DNA of 64,000 bases from CAWJMD01 sp963843835 (GCA_963843835.1 CAWJMD010000001.1:62001-126000); one strand, 5' to 3'; numbered from the stretch's first letter, positions 17,898 to 27,295 are shown. The notes: generated from the sequence alone by a model not told the origin. Made by a program: numbers and translations.

Positions 17898-19279
17898 CTG
17901 TCCTGCGCCATGTCGACGAACCGCGAGTAGTGCCCCTGGAACGCCACCGTGATCGTGTCGGTCGGGCCGTTGCGGTGCTTGGCCACGATGAAGTCGGCCT
18001 CACCCGCCCGGGGTGACTCCTTCTCGTAGGCGTCCTCGCGGTGCAGCAGGATCACCATGTCGGCGTCCTGCTCGATCGACCCCGACTCACGCAGGTCGCT
18101 CATCGCCGGCTTCTTGTCGGTGCGCTGCTCCGGACCACGGTTCAGCTGCGAGACCGCGATCACCGGCACCTCGAGCTCCTTGGCGAGGAGCTTGAGCGCG
18201 CGGGAGAACTCCGAGACCTCCTGCTGGCGGCTCTCCACCCGCTTGCCCGAGCTCATCAGCTGCAGGTAGTCGATCACGACGAGCTTGAGGCCGTGGCGCT
18301 GCTTGAGGCGGCGGCACTTGGCGCGGATCTCCATCAGCGACATGTTCGGGCTGTCGTCGATGAACAGCGGCGCCTCGCTGACGCGTCCCATGGTGCGGGC
18401 GAGCTTGGTCCAGTCCTCCTCGCGCATGGTGCCCTTGCGCATGTGCTGGAGCGACACCGACGCCTCGGCGGAGAGCAGGCGCATGGTGATCTCGTTGCGG
18501 CTCATCTCGAGCGAGAAGATCACCGACGCGTGACCGTGGCGGATCGACGCGGACCGGGCGATGTCCAGGGCGGCCGTGGACTTGCCCATCGCGGGCCTCG
18601 CCGCCAGGACGATCATCTGCCCGGGGTGCAGTCCGTTGGTCAGCTGGTCGAGATCGGCGAAGCCGGTCGGGATGCCGACCATCTCGTCGCCGCGCCCCTC
18701 GGACGCCTCGATCTCGTTGATCGTGCCCTCGATGATCTCCGAGAGCGGCAGGTAGTCCTCGGTCGTGCGGCGCTCGGTGACCTGGTAGACCTCGGCCTGC
18801 GCGGCGTTGACGAGGTCGTCGACGTCACCGCCGCCGGAGGCGTAGCCGAGCTGCACGATCTTCGTGCCGGCCTCGACGAGCCGGCGGAGCACGGCACGCT
18901 CGCGGACGATCTCGGCGTAGTAGCCGGCGTTCGCGGCGGTGGGCACGGACGAGATCAGCGTGTGCAGGTAGGCGGCGCCGCCGACACGGCCCAGCTCACC
19001 GCGCTTGGTCAGCTCGTCGGCGACGGTGACCGCGTCGGCGGGCTCACCGCGTCCGTAGAGGTCGAGGACGGCCTCGAACACGAGCTCGTGGGCCGGCCGG
19101 TAGAAGTCGGTGCCGCGCAGCACCTCGATGACGTCGGCGATCGCGTCCTTCGAGAGCATCATGCCGCCGAGCACGGACTGCTCCGCCGCGACGTCCTGCG
19201 GGGGTGTGCGCCCGAGGTCCTCGCTGGGACCGGACGAGTAGCTGGTGGGGTCGAACGGCCCGGCCTCGGTCAGCGACAC
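17894..19279 (-). CDS. dnaB: replicative DNA helicase
   Basis: This 461-residue DnaB has the N-terminal domain (PPQDVAAEQSVLGGMMLSKDAI, residues 26-47) and the RecA-like motor: Walker A LAARPAMGKST, Walker B LVVIDYLQLM, followed by the RESGSIEQDADMVILLHRED segment of motif H4 and the C-terminal AKHRNGPT. It unwinds DNA ahead of the replisome as a hexamer. Length is normal and there is no intein, in contrast to several mycobacterial dnaB genes. The GTG start at 19279 fits the short acidic N-terminal leader. Its position next to rplI-rpsR-ssb-rpsF matches other Actinomycetota, though here a MATE gene lies between. Confidence 0.97.
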   Translation of the reverse strand: MSLTEAGPFDPTSYSSGPSEDLGRTPPQDVAAEQSVLGGMMLSKDAIADVIEVLRGTDFYRPAHELVFEAVLDLYGRGEPADAVTVADELTKRGELGRVGGAAYLHTLISSVPTAANAGYYAEIVRERAVLRRLVEAGTKIVQLGYASGGGDVDDLVNAAQAEVYQVTERRTTEDYLPLSEIIEGTINEIEASEGRGDEMVGIPTGFADLDQLTNGLHPGQMIVLAARPAMGKSTAALDIARSASIRHGHASVIFSLEMSRNEITMRLLSAEASVSLQHMRKGTMREEDWTKLARTMGRVSEAPLFIDDSPNMSLMEIRAKCRRLKQRHGLKLVVIDYLQLMSSGKRVESRQQEVSEFSRALKLLAKELEVPVIAVSQLNRGPEQRTDKKPAMSDLRESGSIEQDADMVILLHREDAYEKESPRAGEADFIVAKHRNGPTDTITVAFQGHYSRFVDMAQDS

Positions 19280-19661
19280 GCCCGACTCCCCTTCCGATCC
19301 GTCGTGGCGGGTGACGCGAGCAGCGCTGCGGCTCGACGGTCACGATCCGCACCCACGGGAGAACTCATGTCGAACAGGTGTACGGGTCACCACCGACAAC
19401 CGGTCGCGGACCCTGGTCTGCTCGGGACCGCGATCAGGTCCGGCGAGCACGGTAGGGGCCGCACCGGACCGGTGGCAAAGCGCCCTGTGCACAACCTGGG
19501 GGCGTCCCTGTGCGTAACCGCCGTGCATCGGTGCACGGCGCGGTGCACGGCCTGTGGATTGTCTGGGGACAGCCACCCCGGCACGCCTCCGACCTGCGCA
19601 GACGTCGTCCACCGCCTGTGGAGGAAAAGAAGTTCGTGACGGTCCGGCAGGTGAACGTGAG
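19280..19661. promoter_or_regulatory. intergenic region between divergent dnaB and MATE genes with GTGCAC repeats
   Basis: This 382-bp stretch without a gene must hold the promoters of dnaB (leftward) and the MATE gene (rightward). It contains a cluster of palindromic GTGCAC-type elements: TGTGCACAAC at 19486-19495, CCGTGCA/TGCACGG as an inverted repeat at 19521-19538 and another GGTGCACGG at 19542-19550. A DnaA-box-like TGTGGATTG (two mismatches to consensus) follows at 19553-19561. The repeats could be an operator or a hairpin. No RNA gene or small ORF with support is visible. Confidence 0.4.
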
Positions 19662-21092
19662 ATGTCCACGAACGACCGTCCGGGGCGGCTCCGGTCCCGC
19701 GCACGGCAGGATGTCCTGCGACCCGTACGGGGTGACGACGACGCGAGGGGGACGAGGGGGTTGCGACCGAGGCTGACGGCGCAGGACCGGCAGATCCTCG
19801 CGCTCGCCGTGCCCGCGTTCGCGGCTCTCGTCGCCGAGCCCCTGTTCCTGCTCACCGACTCGGCCATCGTCGGCCATCTCGGGGCGCTCCCGCTGGCCGG
19901 CCTGGGCATCGCCGGGGCGCTGCTGACCACGGCCGTGGGGCTGTGCGTCTTCCTCGCCTACGGCACCACCGCCGGGGTCGCCCGCCTGCTCGGCGCCGGC
20001 GACCTCCGCGACGCCCTGCGGGTCGGGGTGGACGGCATGTGGCTCGCCGTCGGGCTCGGCGCTGTGATGTGGGTGGCCGCCGCGCTGGCCGCGCCCCGGC
20101 TGACCGGGGCGCTCGGAGCCTCCGCCGACGTGGTGCCGTACGCGGTCACCTACCTGCGCTGGTCGCTGCCGGGCGTCCCCGCGATGCTCGTCGTGCTCGC
20201 CGCCACCGGCGTGCTGCGCGGGCTGCAGGACACCCGCACGCCGCTGGTCGTCGCGGTCAGCGGCGCGGCCGCCAACGGCGTCCTGAACTGGCTGCTCGTC
20301 TACCCCCTCGGGATGGGGATCGCCGGCTCGGGTCTGGGCACCTCGCTGGCGCAGACGGGGATGGCCTGCGCTCTCACCGTCGTCGTCGTCCGTGCGGCGC
20401 GGCGGCACGGCGCCCCCCTGCGTCCCGACCTGCCCGGCATCGGCACGGCGGCGCGCGCCGGGGCGCCGCTCGTGGTGCGCACCCTCGCCCTGCGCGCCAC
20501 TCTGCTGGTCACCACGGCGGTCGCCGCCTCGATGGGCGACGCCGAGCTGGCCGGCCACCAGGTGGTCTTCACGCTGTGGGTCTTCACGTCCTTCGCGCTC
20601 GACGCCCTCGCCATCGCCGGCCAGGCGCTGACCGGCCGCTTCCTCGGGGCCGCCGACGCCCGGGGCGCCCGCGCCGCCACCCGCCGGATGGTCGGCTGGG
20701 GGCTCGCCGGGGGCGCCTTGATCGGGCTGCTGCTGCTGGTCGTCGCGCCCTTCGTCGGCCCGCTGTTCAGTCCGGACGCGCAGGTGCAGGCGGCGATCGC
20801 CGTGGCCCTGGTGCCGGCCGCCCTGAGCCAGCCCCTGTCGGGGTATGTCTTCGTGCTCGACGGGGTGCTCATCGGTGCCGGGGACGGCCGCTACCTCGCC
20901 GTGGCGTCGACCGTGACCCTGGCGGTCTACGCCCCGGTCGCGTTCGCCGTCCGGGCCTGGGGGCCGGACGGCCTGGCGGGGCTGGTCTGGCTGTGGGTCG
21001 CGTTCGGGTTCGGTTTCATGGGGGTGCGGACGCTCACGCTCTGGGCGCGGGCACGGGGCGACGCCTGGATGGTGACGGGCGCCGTCCGCTGA
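19662..21092 (+). CDS. MATE family efflux transporter
   Basis: This 476-residue multidrug and toxin extrusion protein has about twelve transmembrane helices in two related halves, a MATE-type first helix region (FAALVAEPLFLLTDSAIVGHLG) and LAGLGIAGALL. The second half repeats the theme with HQVVFTLWVFTSFALDALAIAGQALTG. It exports cationic or organic substrates using an ion gradient, and the exact substrate is unknown. The ATG at 19662 (MSTNDRPG) is chosen. Its N-terminal 45 residues are poorly conserved-looking, so a start closer to LRPRLTAQDR cannot be excluded. It lies between dnaB and rplI, with a shared terminator downstream. Confidence 0.9.
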   Translation: MSTNDRPGRLRSRARQDVLRPVRGDDDARGTRGLRPRLTAQDRQILALAVPAFAALVAEPLFLLTDSAIVGHLGALPLAGLGIAGALLTTAVGLCVFLAYGTTAGVARLLGAGDLRDALRVGVDGMWLAVGLGAVMWVAAALAAPRLTGALGASADVVPYAVTYLRWSLPGVPAMLVVLAATGVLRGLQDTRTPLVVAVSGAAANGVLNWLLVYPLGMGIAGSGLGTSLAQTGMACALTVVVVRAARRHGAPLRPDLPGIGTAARAGAPLVVRTLALRATLLVTTAVAASMGDAELAGHQVVFTLWVFTSFALDALAIAGQALTGRFLGAADARGARAATRRMVGWGLAGGALIGLLLLVVAPFVGPLFSPDAQVQAAIAVALVPAALSQPLSGYVFVLDGVLIGAGDGRYLAVASTVTLAVYAPVAFAVRAWGPDGLAGLVWLWVAFGFGFMGVRTLTLWARARGDAWMVTGAVR

Positions 21093-21192
21093 CGACGCCG
21101 ACGACCACTGCCGCGGCGAGACCGGACGAGTGGGGCGGGATCGGCGCGGGGCTGCCCCACTACTCGGTCTCGATCCGCCGGACGGACAACGA

Positions 21193-21228
21193 CGAAGGGC
21201 CCGGCCCCCAGGGGGGACGGACCCTTCG
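21193..21228. terminator. bidirectional hairpin between MATE and rplI
   Basis: An inverted repeat pairs CGAAGGG..CCGGCCCCC (21193-21209) with GGGGGGACGG..CCCTTCG (21211-21228), with small mismatches. It lies between the convergent MATE gene and the rplI stop, so it can end transcripts from both sides. No long U tract follows, as is usual in this GC range. Confidence 0.65.
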
Positions 21229-21244
21229 TGCGGGGCTCGACGCC

Positions 21245-21694
21245 TCAGGACGCCGGGACGACCTCGACGTCGATCGTCGCCTGGACGTCGGCGTGCAGGC
21301 GCACGGTCACCTGGTGGGCGCCGAGGGCCTTGATCGGCTGCGCGATCTCGACCTTGCGGCGGTCCACCTCGGTGCCGGTCGCGTCCTTCACGGCCGAGGC
21401 CACGTCTGCGGGGGTCACCGCACCGAAGAGGCGGCCGGCAGCGCCGGCGTTCACCGGGAGCCGCACGGTGGCGGACTCCAGCGCCTGCTTCATGCGCTGG
21501 GCGACCTCGACGTCCGCGATCTCGCGCGACTCGCGGGCCTTGCGGATCGAGGCGACCTGCTTCTCGCCGCCCTTGGTCCACGGCGTCGCGAGGCCACGGG
21601 GCATGAGGAAGTTGCGGCCGTAGCCGTCCTTGACCTCGACCACGTCGCCGGGGGTGCCGAGGCCGCTGACCTCCTGCGTCAGGATGAGCTTCAT
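21245..21694 (-). CDS. rplI: 50S ribosomal protein L9
   Basis: This 149-residue L9 has the conserved N-terminal domain (MKLILTQEVSGLGTPGDVVEV and GYGRNFLMPRGLA), the long connecting helix and the C-terminal RNA-binding domain (RLFGAVTPADVA, VTVRLHADVQATI). It binds 23S rRNA at the base of the L1 stalk and helps maintain the reading frame. It is the last gene of the rpsF-ssb-rpsR-rplI operon, 14 bp downstream of rpsR, and ends just before the shared terminator. Length and motifs are typical. Confidence 0.97.
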   Translation of the reverse strand: MKLILTQEVSGLGTPGDVVEVKDGYGRNFLMPRGLATPWTKGGEKQVASIRKARESREIADVEVAQRMKQALESATVRLPVNAGAAGRLFGAVTPADVASAVKDATGTEVDRRKVEIAQPIKALGAHQVTVRLHADVQATIDVEVVPAS

Positions 21695-21708
21695 CGTCTG
21701 GTCCCTTC

Positions 21709-21945
21709 TCAGCGAGCGGAGCTCGAGTAGGGCAGCAGAGCCATCTCGCGGGCGTTCTTGATCGCCTTGGCGAGCTGACGCTGCTGCTGCACCGACACAC
21801 CGGTCACGCGGCGGGCGCGGATCTTGCCGCGGTCGGACACGAACTTGCGCAGCAGCGCGGTGTCCTTGTAGTCGATGTAGTCGATCTTGGCCGCCTTGAG
21901 CGGGTTCTGCTTCTTCTTGGGCTTGCGCAGGGCCGGCTTGGCCAT
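21709..21945 (-). CDS. rpsR: 30S ribosomal protein S18
   Basis: This 78-residue S18 has the family core IDYIDYKDTALLRKFVSDRGKI and RRVTGVSVQQQRQLAKAIKNAREMALLPY. The N-terminal Cys zinc ligands found in some S18 copies are absent, as in the zinc-independent type. It binds S6 on the 30S platform. A strong AGGAGGAG ribosome-binding site lies directly upstream of the ATG. It is separated from ssb by 117 bp containing a GC hairpin. Confidence 0.97.
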   Translation of the reverse strand: MAKPALRKPKKKQNPLKAAKIDYIDYKDTALLRKFVSDRGKIRARRVTGVSVQQQRQLAKAIKNAREMALLPYSSSAR

Positions 21946-21967
21946 CGTGGGGCTCCTCCTTCGGGAG

Positions 21968-21992
21968 CCCGGGTCCTGCCGAAGGACCCGGG
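21968..21992 (-). promoter_or_regulatory. GC hairpin between ssb and rpsR
   Basis: A perfect 9-bp inverted repeat, CCCGGGTCC (21968-21976) and GGACCCGGG (21984-21992) with a 7-nt loop, sits between the ssb stop and the rpsR ribosome-binding site. It could be a partial terminator, an mRNA stabiliser or an attenuator that sets the ratio of SSB to S18/L9. Confidence 0.5.
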
Positions 21993-22062
21993 ATGGGGGG
22001 TGGATCTGGACTCAGGTTCGTGCTGGTGCTGACGGGATGTCAGCGGCTGCGGCCGGATCGGC

Positions 22063-22604
22063 TCAGAAGGGTGGCTCGTCGTTGGAGCCTCCGGCGTACC
22101 CGCCGCCGGCCTGCTGGCCGCCCGACGGGCCCGTGGCCCACGGGTCGTCGGACTGCTGGGCCCCGGACTGCTGGCCCCAGCGCCACCCTGGCCGCCACCG
22201 GCACCACCGCCGCCACTGAAGCCACCACCGCCGCCTCCGCGGGAGGCGCGGGTGACCTTGGCGGTGGCGCGTCGCAGCGACGGGCCGATCTCGTCGACCT
22301 GCATCTCGACGACGGTCCGCTTCTCGCCCTCACGGGTCTCGAACGACCGCTGCTGCAGGCGACCCTGGGCGATCACGGCCGTGCCCTTGGTGAGCGACTC
22401 GGCCACGTTCTCGGCGGCCTCGCGCCACGCGGAGCACCGCATGAACAGGGTCTCGCCGTCCTTCCACTCGTTCGTCTGGCGATCGAACGAGCGAGGGGTC
22501 GACGCGATGGTGAAGCTCGCCACGGCAGCACCCGACGGGGTGAAGCGCAGCTCGGGGTCGGCGGTCAGGTTGCCGACGATGGTGATGAGGGTGTCGCCGG
22601 CCAT
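22063..22604 (-). CDS. ssb: single-stranded DNA-binding protein, frame broken in the Gly/Gln linker
   Basis: The N-terminal OB fold is intact (MAGDTLITIVGNLTADPELRFTP, then FMRCSAWREAAENVAESLTKG and GRLQQRSFETREGEKRTVVE). A Gly-rich linker follows. The frame then departs from the expected C-terminus and would run on through rpsR. The correct tail, GQQSGAQQSDDPWATGPSGG and ending SNDEPPF, is present in another frame with a TGA at 22063-22065. One extra base in the C-run at 22175-22178 (GGGG in the gene) restores it. SSB is essential and the acidic DEPPF tip recruits repair and replication proteins, so I read this as a sequence error. It lies 3 bp downstream of rpsF. Confidence 0.9.
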
Positions 22605-22606
22605 GG

Positions 22607-22900
22607 TCAGCGGACCTCGGGGCGGATGACCTTGGTCCGGAGCACCGACTCGTTGAGGTTGAGCTGGCGGTCGAGCTCCTTGGCCAGCTCGGGCGTCGCC
22701 TTCATGTCGACGACCGCGTAGATGCCCTCGGACTTCTTCGTGATCTCGTAGGCCAGGCGGCGCTTGCCCCAGATGTCGACCTTGTCGACGGAACCGCCGC
22801 CCTTGCGGACGACGTCCAGGAACTTGTCGAGCGACGGGGCGACAGTGCGCTCCTCCAGCTCGGGGTCGAGGATGATCATCATCTCGTAGTGACGCGTCAC
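22607..22900 (-). CDS. rpsF: 30S ribosomal protein S6
   Basis: This 97-residue S6 begins VTRHYEMMIILDPELEERTVAPSLDKF and includes GGSVDKVDIWGKRRLAYEI. It binds S18 and 16S rRNA on the 30S platform. The GTG at 22900 is chosen because the GAGGAGG ribosome-binding site then lies at normal spacing, while a GTG 9 nt upstream falls inside that site. It is the first gene of the rpsF-ssb-rpsR-rplI operon. A structured leader lies upstream. Confidence 0.95.
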   Translation of the reverse strand: MTRHYEMMIILDPELEERTVAPSLDKFLDVVRKGGGSVDKVDIWGKRRLAYEITKKSEGIYAVVDMKATPELAKELDRQLNLNESVLRTKVIRPEVR

Positions 22901-22916
22901 AGAACCCACCTCCTCT

Positions 22917-22963
22917 GGACTCGGGCGGCCACGGTCTCTCCGTGGCAGGAGGGTTGAGCGTCC
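22917..22963 (-). promoter_or_regulatory. structured rpsF leader, candidate S6:S18-binding RNA
   Basis: On the minus strand the leader can form an inner hairpin CCACGG-AGAGA-CCGTGG (22929-22945) closed by an outer helix GGA.CTC/GAG.TCC (22917-22922 with 22956-22963). An unpaired CCG-containing strand (CCGCCC) sits between them. This resembles the known S6:S18 autoregulatory motif of rpsF leaders, which presents CCG in a bulge. The match is judged by eye only. Confidence 0.4.
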
Positions 22964-23031
22964 ATCTCGGCGTCCAGTCGCGATTCGGTCGGACGCGTCG
23001 AAGAGGGCACCCCGGGGGATGCCCTGCGGTA

Positions 23032-23060
23032 AGGGTACCGCCTCGCGCCGCGGTCGAGAA
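23032..23060 (-). promoter_or_regulatory. candidate promoter of the rpsF operon
   Basis: On the minus strand TTCTCG (23055-23060) and TACCCT (23032-23037) are separated by 17 nt. The same -35 form is found before dnaN. The transcript would begin near 23025 and include the folded leader. Confidence 0.45.
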
Positions 23061-23074
23061 CCCGCGGCGGTTCC

Positions 23075-24675
23075 TCAGGCGAACGTGACCACCAGGGCGT
23101 CGGGCGCGTCCTCCATCTCGCCCGCCGCCGGGTCGTCGGTCTCCAGGTCGTGCGCCCGGACGGGGTCGAGCTCGGGTCGCCGTGACAGCTGGACCGCACG
23201 TCCTACGAGGTACACCAGCATCCCCACGCGGGCCAGGGTGATGAGCACGTACAGCCAGGCCGGCAGGCCGCGTTCAGGCACCGACAGCCCGTAGAGGTAG
23301 AACCACGTGCACGTCGCGTAGACCGCCTCGACCACCCCCCACGCGAGCAGGTCGCGCCAACGCGGCACCGCGAGCGCGGCGAAGGGCAGCACCCACACCG
23401 CCGCCTGCACGGGGATGGAGGGCAGGACCAGCAGCGACCCGACGAGCAGTACCAGTACGACGACGGGCAGCCGCGGGCGGCGACCCGTCCCCCACGCGAA
23501 CAGGGCCGTCGCGGTGGCGACGACGACCAGGCCGGCACCCGCGACCCAGCGCGAGGAGGCGGGGCCCAGCTGGTGCGTCACCATCCACTGCAGCGCCGCG
23601 GGGCCGAAGCGGACGACCAGGGCGGGGAGCACGACGAGGGCCGCCGCGACGACGGCCGTGACCTGCCACGAGGAGGGCAGCCAGGCACGCCGCATCGCCG
23701 GCGGCATCACGGCCAGGCGCGGCCGCACCGCCCGACGACCAGGACCAGGCCGACCAGCGCCGTCCACCCCGGTGCACGCGGCACGACGGCCTGCCCGCCC
23801 AGCTCGGACGCGAGCAGCTGAGGCACCAGCCAGACCGACCCGTAGCCGGCCGGGGTGTTCCACAGCGAGGCCCAGTAGGCGCCCCACCCCTGCGGTGAGA
23901 GCACGACGACGGGCACGTTCAGCCCGACCCAGGTGACGACGGCCGCGACCCACGTGGTGACGACGGGCGAGCGGTGGCCGGTGCGGGCGGCGACGAGCGC
24001 CAGCGCGACGAGCACGACCAGCGCCAGGGGGCGCACCAGGACCGCGAGACCCAGCAGCGCGCCCGCCACCGCGGGGTGGCGGCGGGCGAACGCGACCATG
24101 CCCGCGAGCGCGAGGGCCACGGCGAGCAGGTCGAGGGAGACGAGCGCGCTGGTGAGGAGCACCGGCGACGCCGCGACGAGCCCCGCGTCCCAGGGCCGGT
24201 GTCGTGACAGCAGGGCGACGCAGACCACGACGGCGGCCGTCGCCACGACCAGGAGCAGCACCGCGAGGTCGAACACCCCCCGCGTGGGGTCGCCACCCTC
24301 GGGCGCGAGCGCCGCCAGGCCCCACAGGCTGAACCCGGTCCCGAGGGGCTGGGTCAGGTACTGGCCCGCCACCGGCTCGAGGAACGGCACGGTCCCCGTC
24401 GTCAGGCCGGACGCCGCTGCCGTCGTCGGGATGTCGCTGTAGCAGGCGTGGGTGAACTGGTCGGGGGACGCCCAGCCGGTCGCCCGGCAGTGCGCCTGGC
24501 CCAGGGCGGCCAGCGCCAGCACCCCGGACGAGACGAGGACGAGCACCGACGCGGCGGAGGGGAAGAGCCCCCCGCCGCCGGGAGTGCGGCCGGCGTGACG
24601 CCCCACCGGCCCGCCCACGACCTCGCTGAGGGAACGGACGACCGGGTCGTCGAGGGACGGGGAGACGACGACCAC
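23075..24675 (-). CDS. GT87-type membrane glycosyltransferase, frame broken once
   Basis: This polytopic membrane protein of GT-C type lies in the position of Rv0051 in mycobacteria, between the PBP and rpsF. The first part (SEVVGGPVGRHAG, then many helices with ALAGMVAFARRHPAVAGALLGLAVLVRPLALV) ends early in VGRCGRAWP. The continuation RLAVMPPAMRRAWLPSSWQV through to DAPDALVVTFA is in another frame. Restoring one base in the CC/GG run near 23728 joins them into about 533 residues with a natural sequence across the join. The family uses polyprenyl-phosphate sugars outside the membrane, and the acceptor is unknown. The GTG start at 24675 is uncertain. Confidence 0.75.
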
Positions 24676-24765
24676 GCTGGACGGCGTGGTGCGGCCCAGC
24701 GGGTCAGGTGCCTCCCGCCAGGTCGACCCGGGTCCCCCGTCGCCGTGGCGCGTGCACGTGCCTGG

Positions 24766-27055
24766 TCAGCCACCGCCCGGTCCACCACCGCCGCCGGGCG
24801 GACCGCCGGCGCCGGGCGGGCTCCCGCCCCCGGGTGGGCCGCCACCGGTGCCCGGCGGCTCGGTCGGCGGGTCGGTCGGCAGCGGCAGCGTGACCGTCGG
24901 GTCGGGCAGCGGGGGCTCCGTCGTCGGCGGCGGCTCGGGGGTGGTCGTCTCGGTGGGGGTGGGAGTCGTCTCCGTCGGGCTGGGTGTGGTCGGCGTCGAC
25001 GTCCGCGTCGGCGTGGGCGTGTTGGCCTTGCCCACGTCCGCCCGGGGGGCGAACTCCACCACCTCGGTGCCCTCGAGGGCGGCCTTCATGAACGCGGTCC
25101 AGATGCGCACCGGGAACGAGCCACCGGTGATCTCCCGGCGGCCTCCGAACGCGGGGATCGGTGGACGGCGTGCCGTCCTCCTCGACGTTGTAGAGGGCGA
25201 CCGACGCGGCCAGCTGCGGGGTGTACCCGACGAACCACGCCGACTGGTTGTCGCTCGACGTACCGGTCTTGCCGGCGGCCGGTCGGTCGAGCCGCGACGC
25301 GTACTCGCCGGAACCGGACTTCACGACCTGCTGCAGGGCGTAGTTCGTGTCGTCCATGACGTCCTCGTCGAAGACGCGACTGCCCTCGGTGGGCCCGACG
25401 TAGCTCGGTTCGGTCTGGTCCGGTGCGGTGACCGACGCCACGATGTGGGGCGTGTGCCGCTCGCCGCGCGCCGCGAACGTCGAGTAGGCCGCGGCCATGT
25501 CGATCGGGTGCGGCGAGGCGGTCCCCAGCACGTTCGACAGGAAGTCGTTCAGGCCGGGGGTGTTCTCGGGCAGGCCGGCACGGACGGCGACCTCACGCGT
25601 CTTGTCCGGCCCCACCTCCTCGTTCAGCGCCACGTAGACGGTGTTGACGGAGTTCTGGGTGGCCTTCAGCAGGTCGATCTCACCGAAGCTGGAGCCGCCG
25701 AAGTTCTTCACCGGCCGCTCCTTGCCCGAACCGTCGACGTACGCGTCGAACGTCTGGTTGTTGCCGCCGTTGTAGCGGCTCTTCAGCGAGATGCCGTCCT
25801 CCAGCGCCGCGACGAGCGCGAACGGCTTGAAGGTGGAGCCGGCCTGCGCCTGGTCCTGCGTGGCGGCGTTCGACTGCCGGGTCAGGAAGTCGGGACCGCC
25901 GTACATCGCCACGATCCCGCCCGTGGTGGGGTCGATCGCCGTCAGCGCGGCGTGCAGGGTCTTCGGACGGTCCTCCACGGGGAACGCGTCCTCGTCGGCC
26001 ATCGCGGCGAGCGCAGCGGTCTGCGCCGACTTGCTGATCGTCGTCGTGATCTTCAGCCCGCCCGTGTCGATCTGCTGCTCGGTGAACTCGCTGCGCGCCA
26101 GCAGCTCGCTGCGCACCGTGGCGAGGATGTAGCCGTTCGGACCCCCGTAGGTGTCCCGCTTCACCTGGACGACCGTCTCGGGCATCACGAGTGCGGCCGG
26201 GTCGGCCGTCGTGAGGTTGCCCATCTCGACCATGCCGTCCACGACGTAGCGGAAGCGGTCCTGCGCCTTCTCCGGGTTCACGGCCGGATCCCAGTTCGTG
26301 GGGTTCGGGATGATGCCCGCCAGGGTCGCGGCCTGCTCCGGGGTGAGGGCGGAGGCGTCCACGCCGTAGTAGGCCTTGGCCGCGGCCTGGATGCCGTAGG
26401 CGCCCCGGCCGAAGTAGATGGTGTTGAGGTAGTCCTCGAGGATCTCGTCCTTCGACTTCTCCTCGTCCATCTTCAGCGCGACGAAGGCCTCGCGGATCTT
26501 GCGGCGGAACGTCGGGTCGTCATCGCCGGTGTAGTTCTTCACGTACTGCTGCGTGATCGTCGAGCCGCCCTGGGTGCCCTGGCCCCGGACGTTGCCCCAG
26601 ATGGACCGCACGATGGCGATCGGGGAGACACCGCGGTTCTCGTAGAAGCTGCGGTCCTCGGCGGCGATGACGGCATCGCCCACGTACTTCGGCAGGGAGT
26701 CGAGCGGCACGCTGGTGCGGTTCAGCGCGGCGAACCGGCCCATCTCGCTCTTGCCGTCCGAGTAGTACACGACGGTGCTCTGAGCCTCGGCGAACTCCGC
26801 GGCCTCGGGGATCCGCGTGTTGGCGTAGGCCCAGGCGAACAGCCCGACCCCGGCCAGCAGGCCCAGCAGGACCACTCCGGAGACGAGCCTCCACGACGGC
26901 ACCCAGCGACGGAACCCCCGCCGGCCCCAGCGCGGGTAGTCGATGAGCCGACGCCCACGGCTGCCCGTGGCCGCGGCAGCGCGCTGCTGGCCACGGGGAC
27001 GGGTGCCGGCGGAACGGCGACCCTCGGGGCGGGGGGACGGTGAACGGTTCGCCAC
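24766..27055 (-). CDS. class A penicillin-binding protein (PonA-type), frame broken near the C-terminus
   Basis: This bifunctional peptidoglycan synthase starts with a basic cytoplasmic tail and one transmembrane helix (VSGVVLLGLLAGVGLFAWA). The GT51 domain carries EDRSFYENRG with the catalytic Glu and GGSTITQQYVKN. The transpeptidase domain carries GSTFKPF (SxxK), QNSVN (SxN) and KTGT. The frame shifts at about 25155-25163: after VEEDGTPST the family-like IPAFGGRREITGGSFP and AFMKAALEGTEVVEF are one frame away. They lead to a Pro/Thr/Gly-rich tail ending at 24766. The shift equals one extra base or two missing ones, for example GGG read as G. The GTG at 27055 is set by an AGGAG about 10 nt upstream. 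Confidence 0.9.
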
Positions 27056-27295
27056 GGCTCGGCTTCTCCTGGTCGGATGGCTCGGCCCGACGGACATCCG
27101 TCGAGACCTCGTGCTGTCGGGCGGGGGATCTGTGTCGGGCGTCGCCACCGGGACCGGGAGGTCTGCCTACGCAGCCCGTGCCGGGGTCCCGGTGGGTGGA
27201 ACCCGGACAGAGTATGCGGTCAACCGTGGAGAGCCGCGAGACCACCCGTGCAGGAGATGTGAACGAACCGGGCCCTCGGCGGCCGGGGGCGCCCC

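Noticed and set aside
24770..25060. Possible tandem repeat or CRISPR-like pattern in the Thr/Pro/Gly-rich region
   Set aside because: It is low-complexity coding sequence for the PBP tail; there is no constant repeat with unique spacers.
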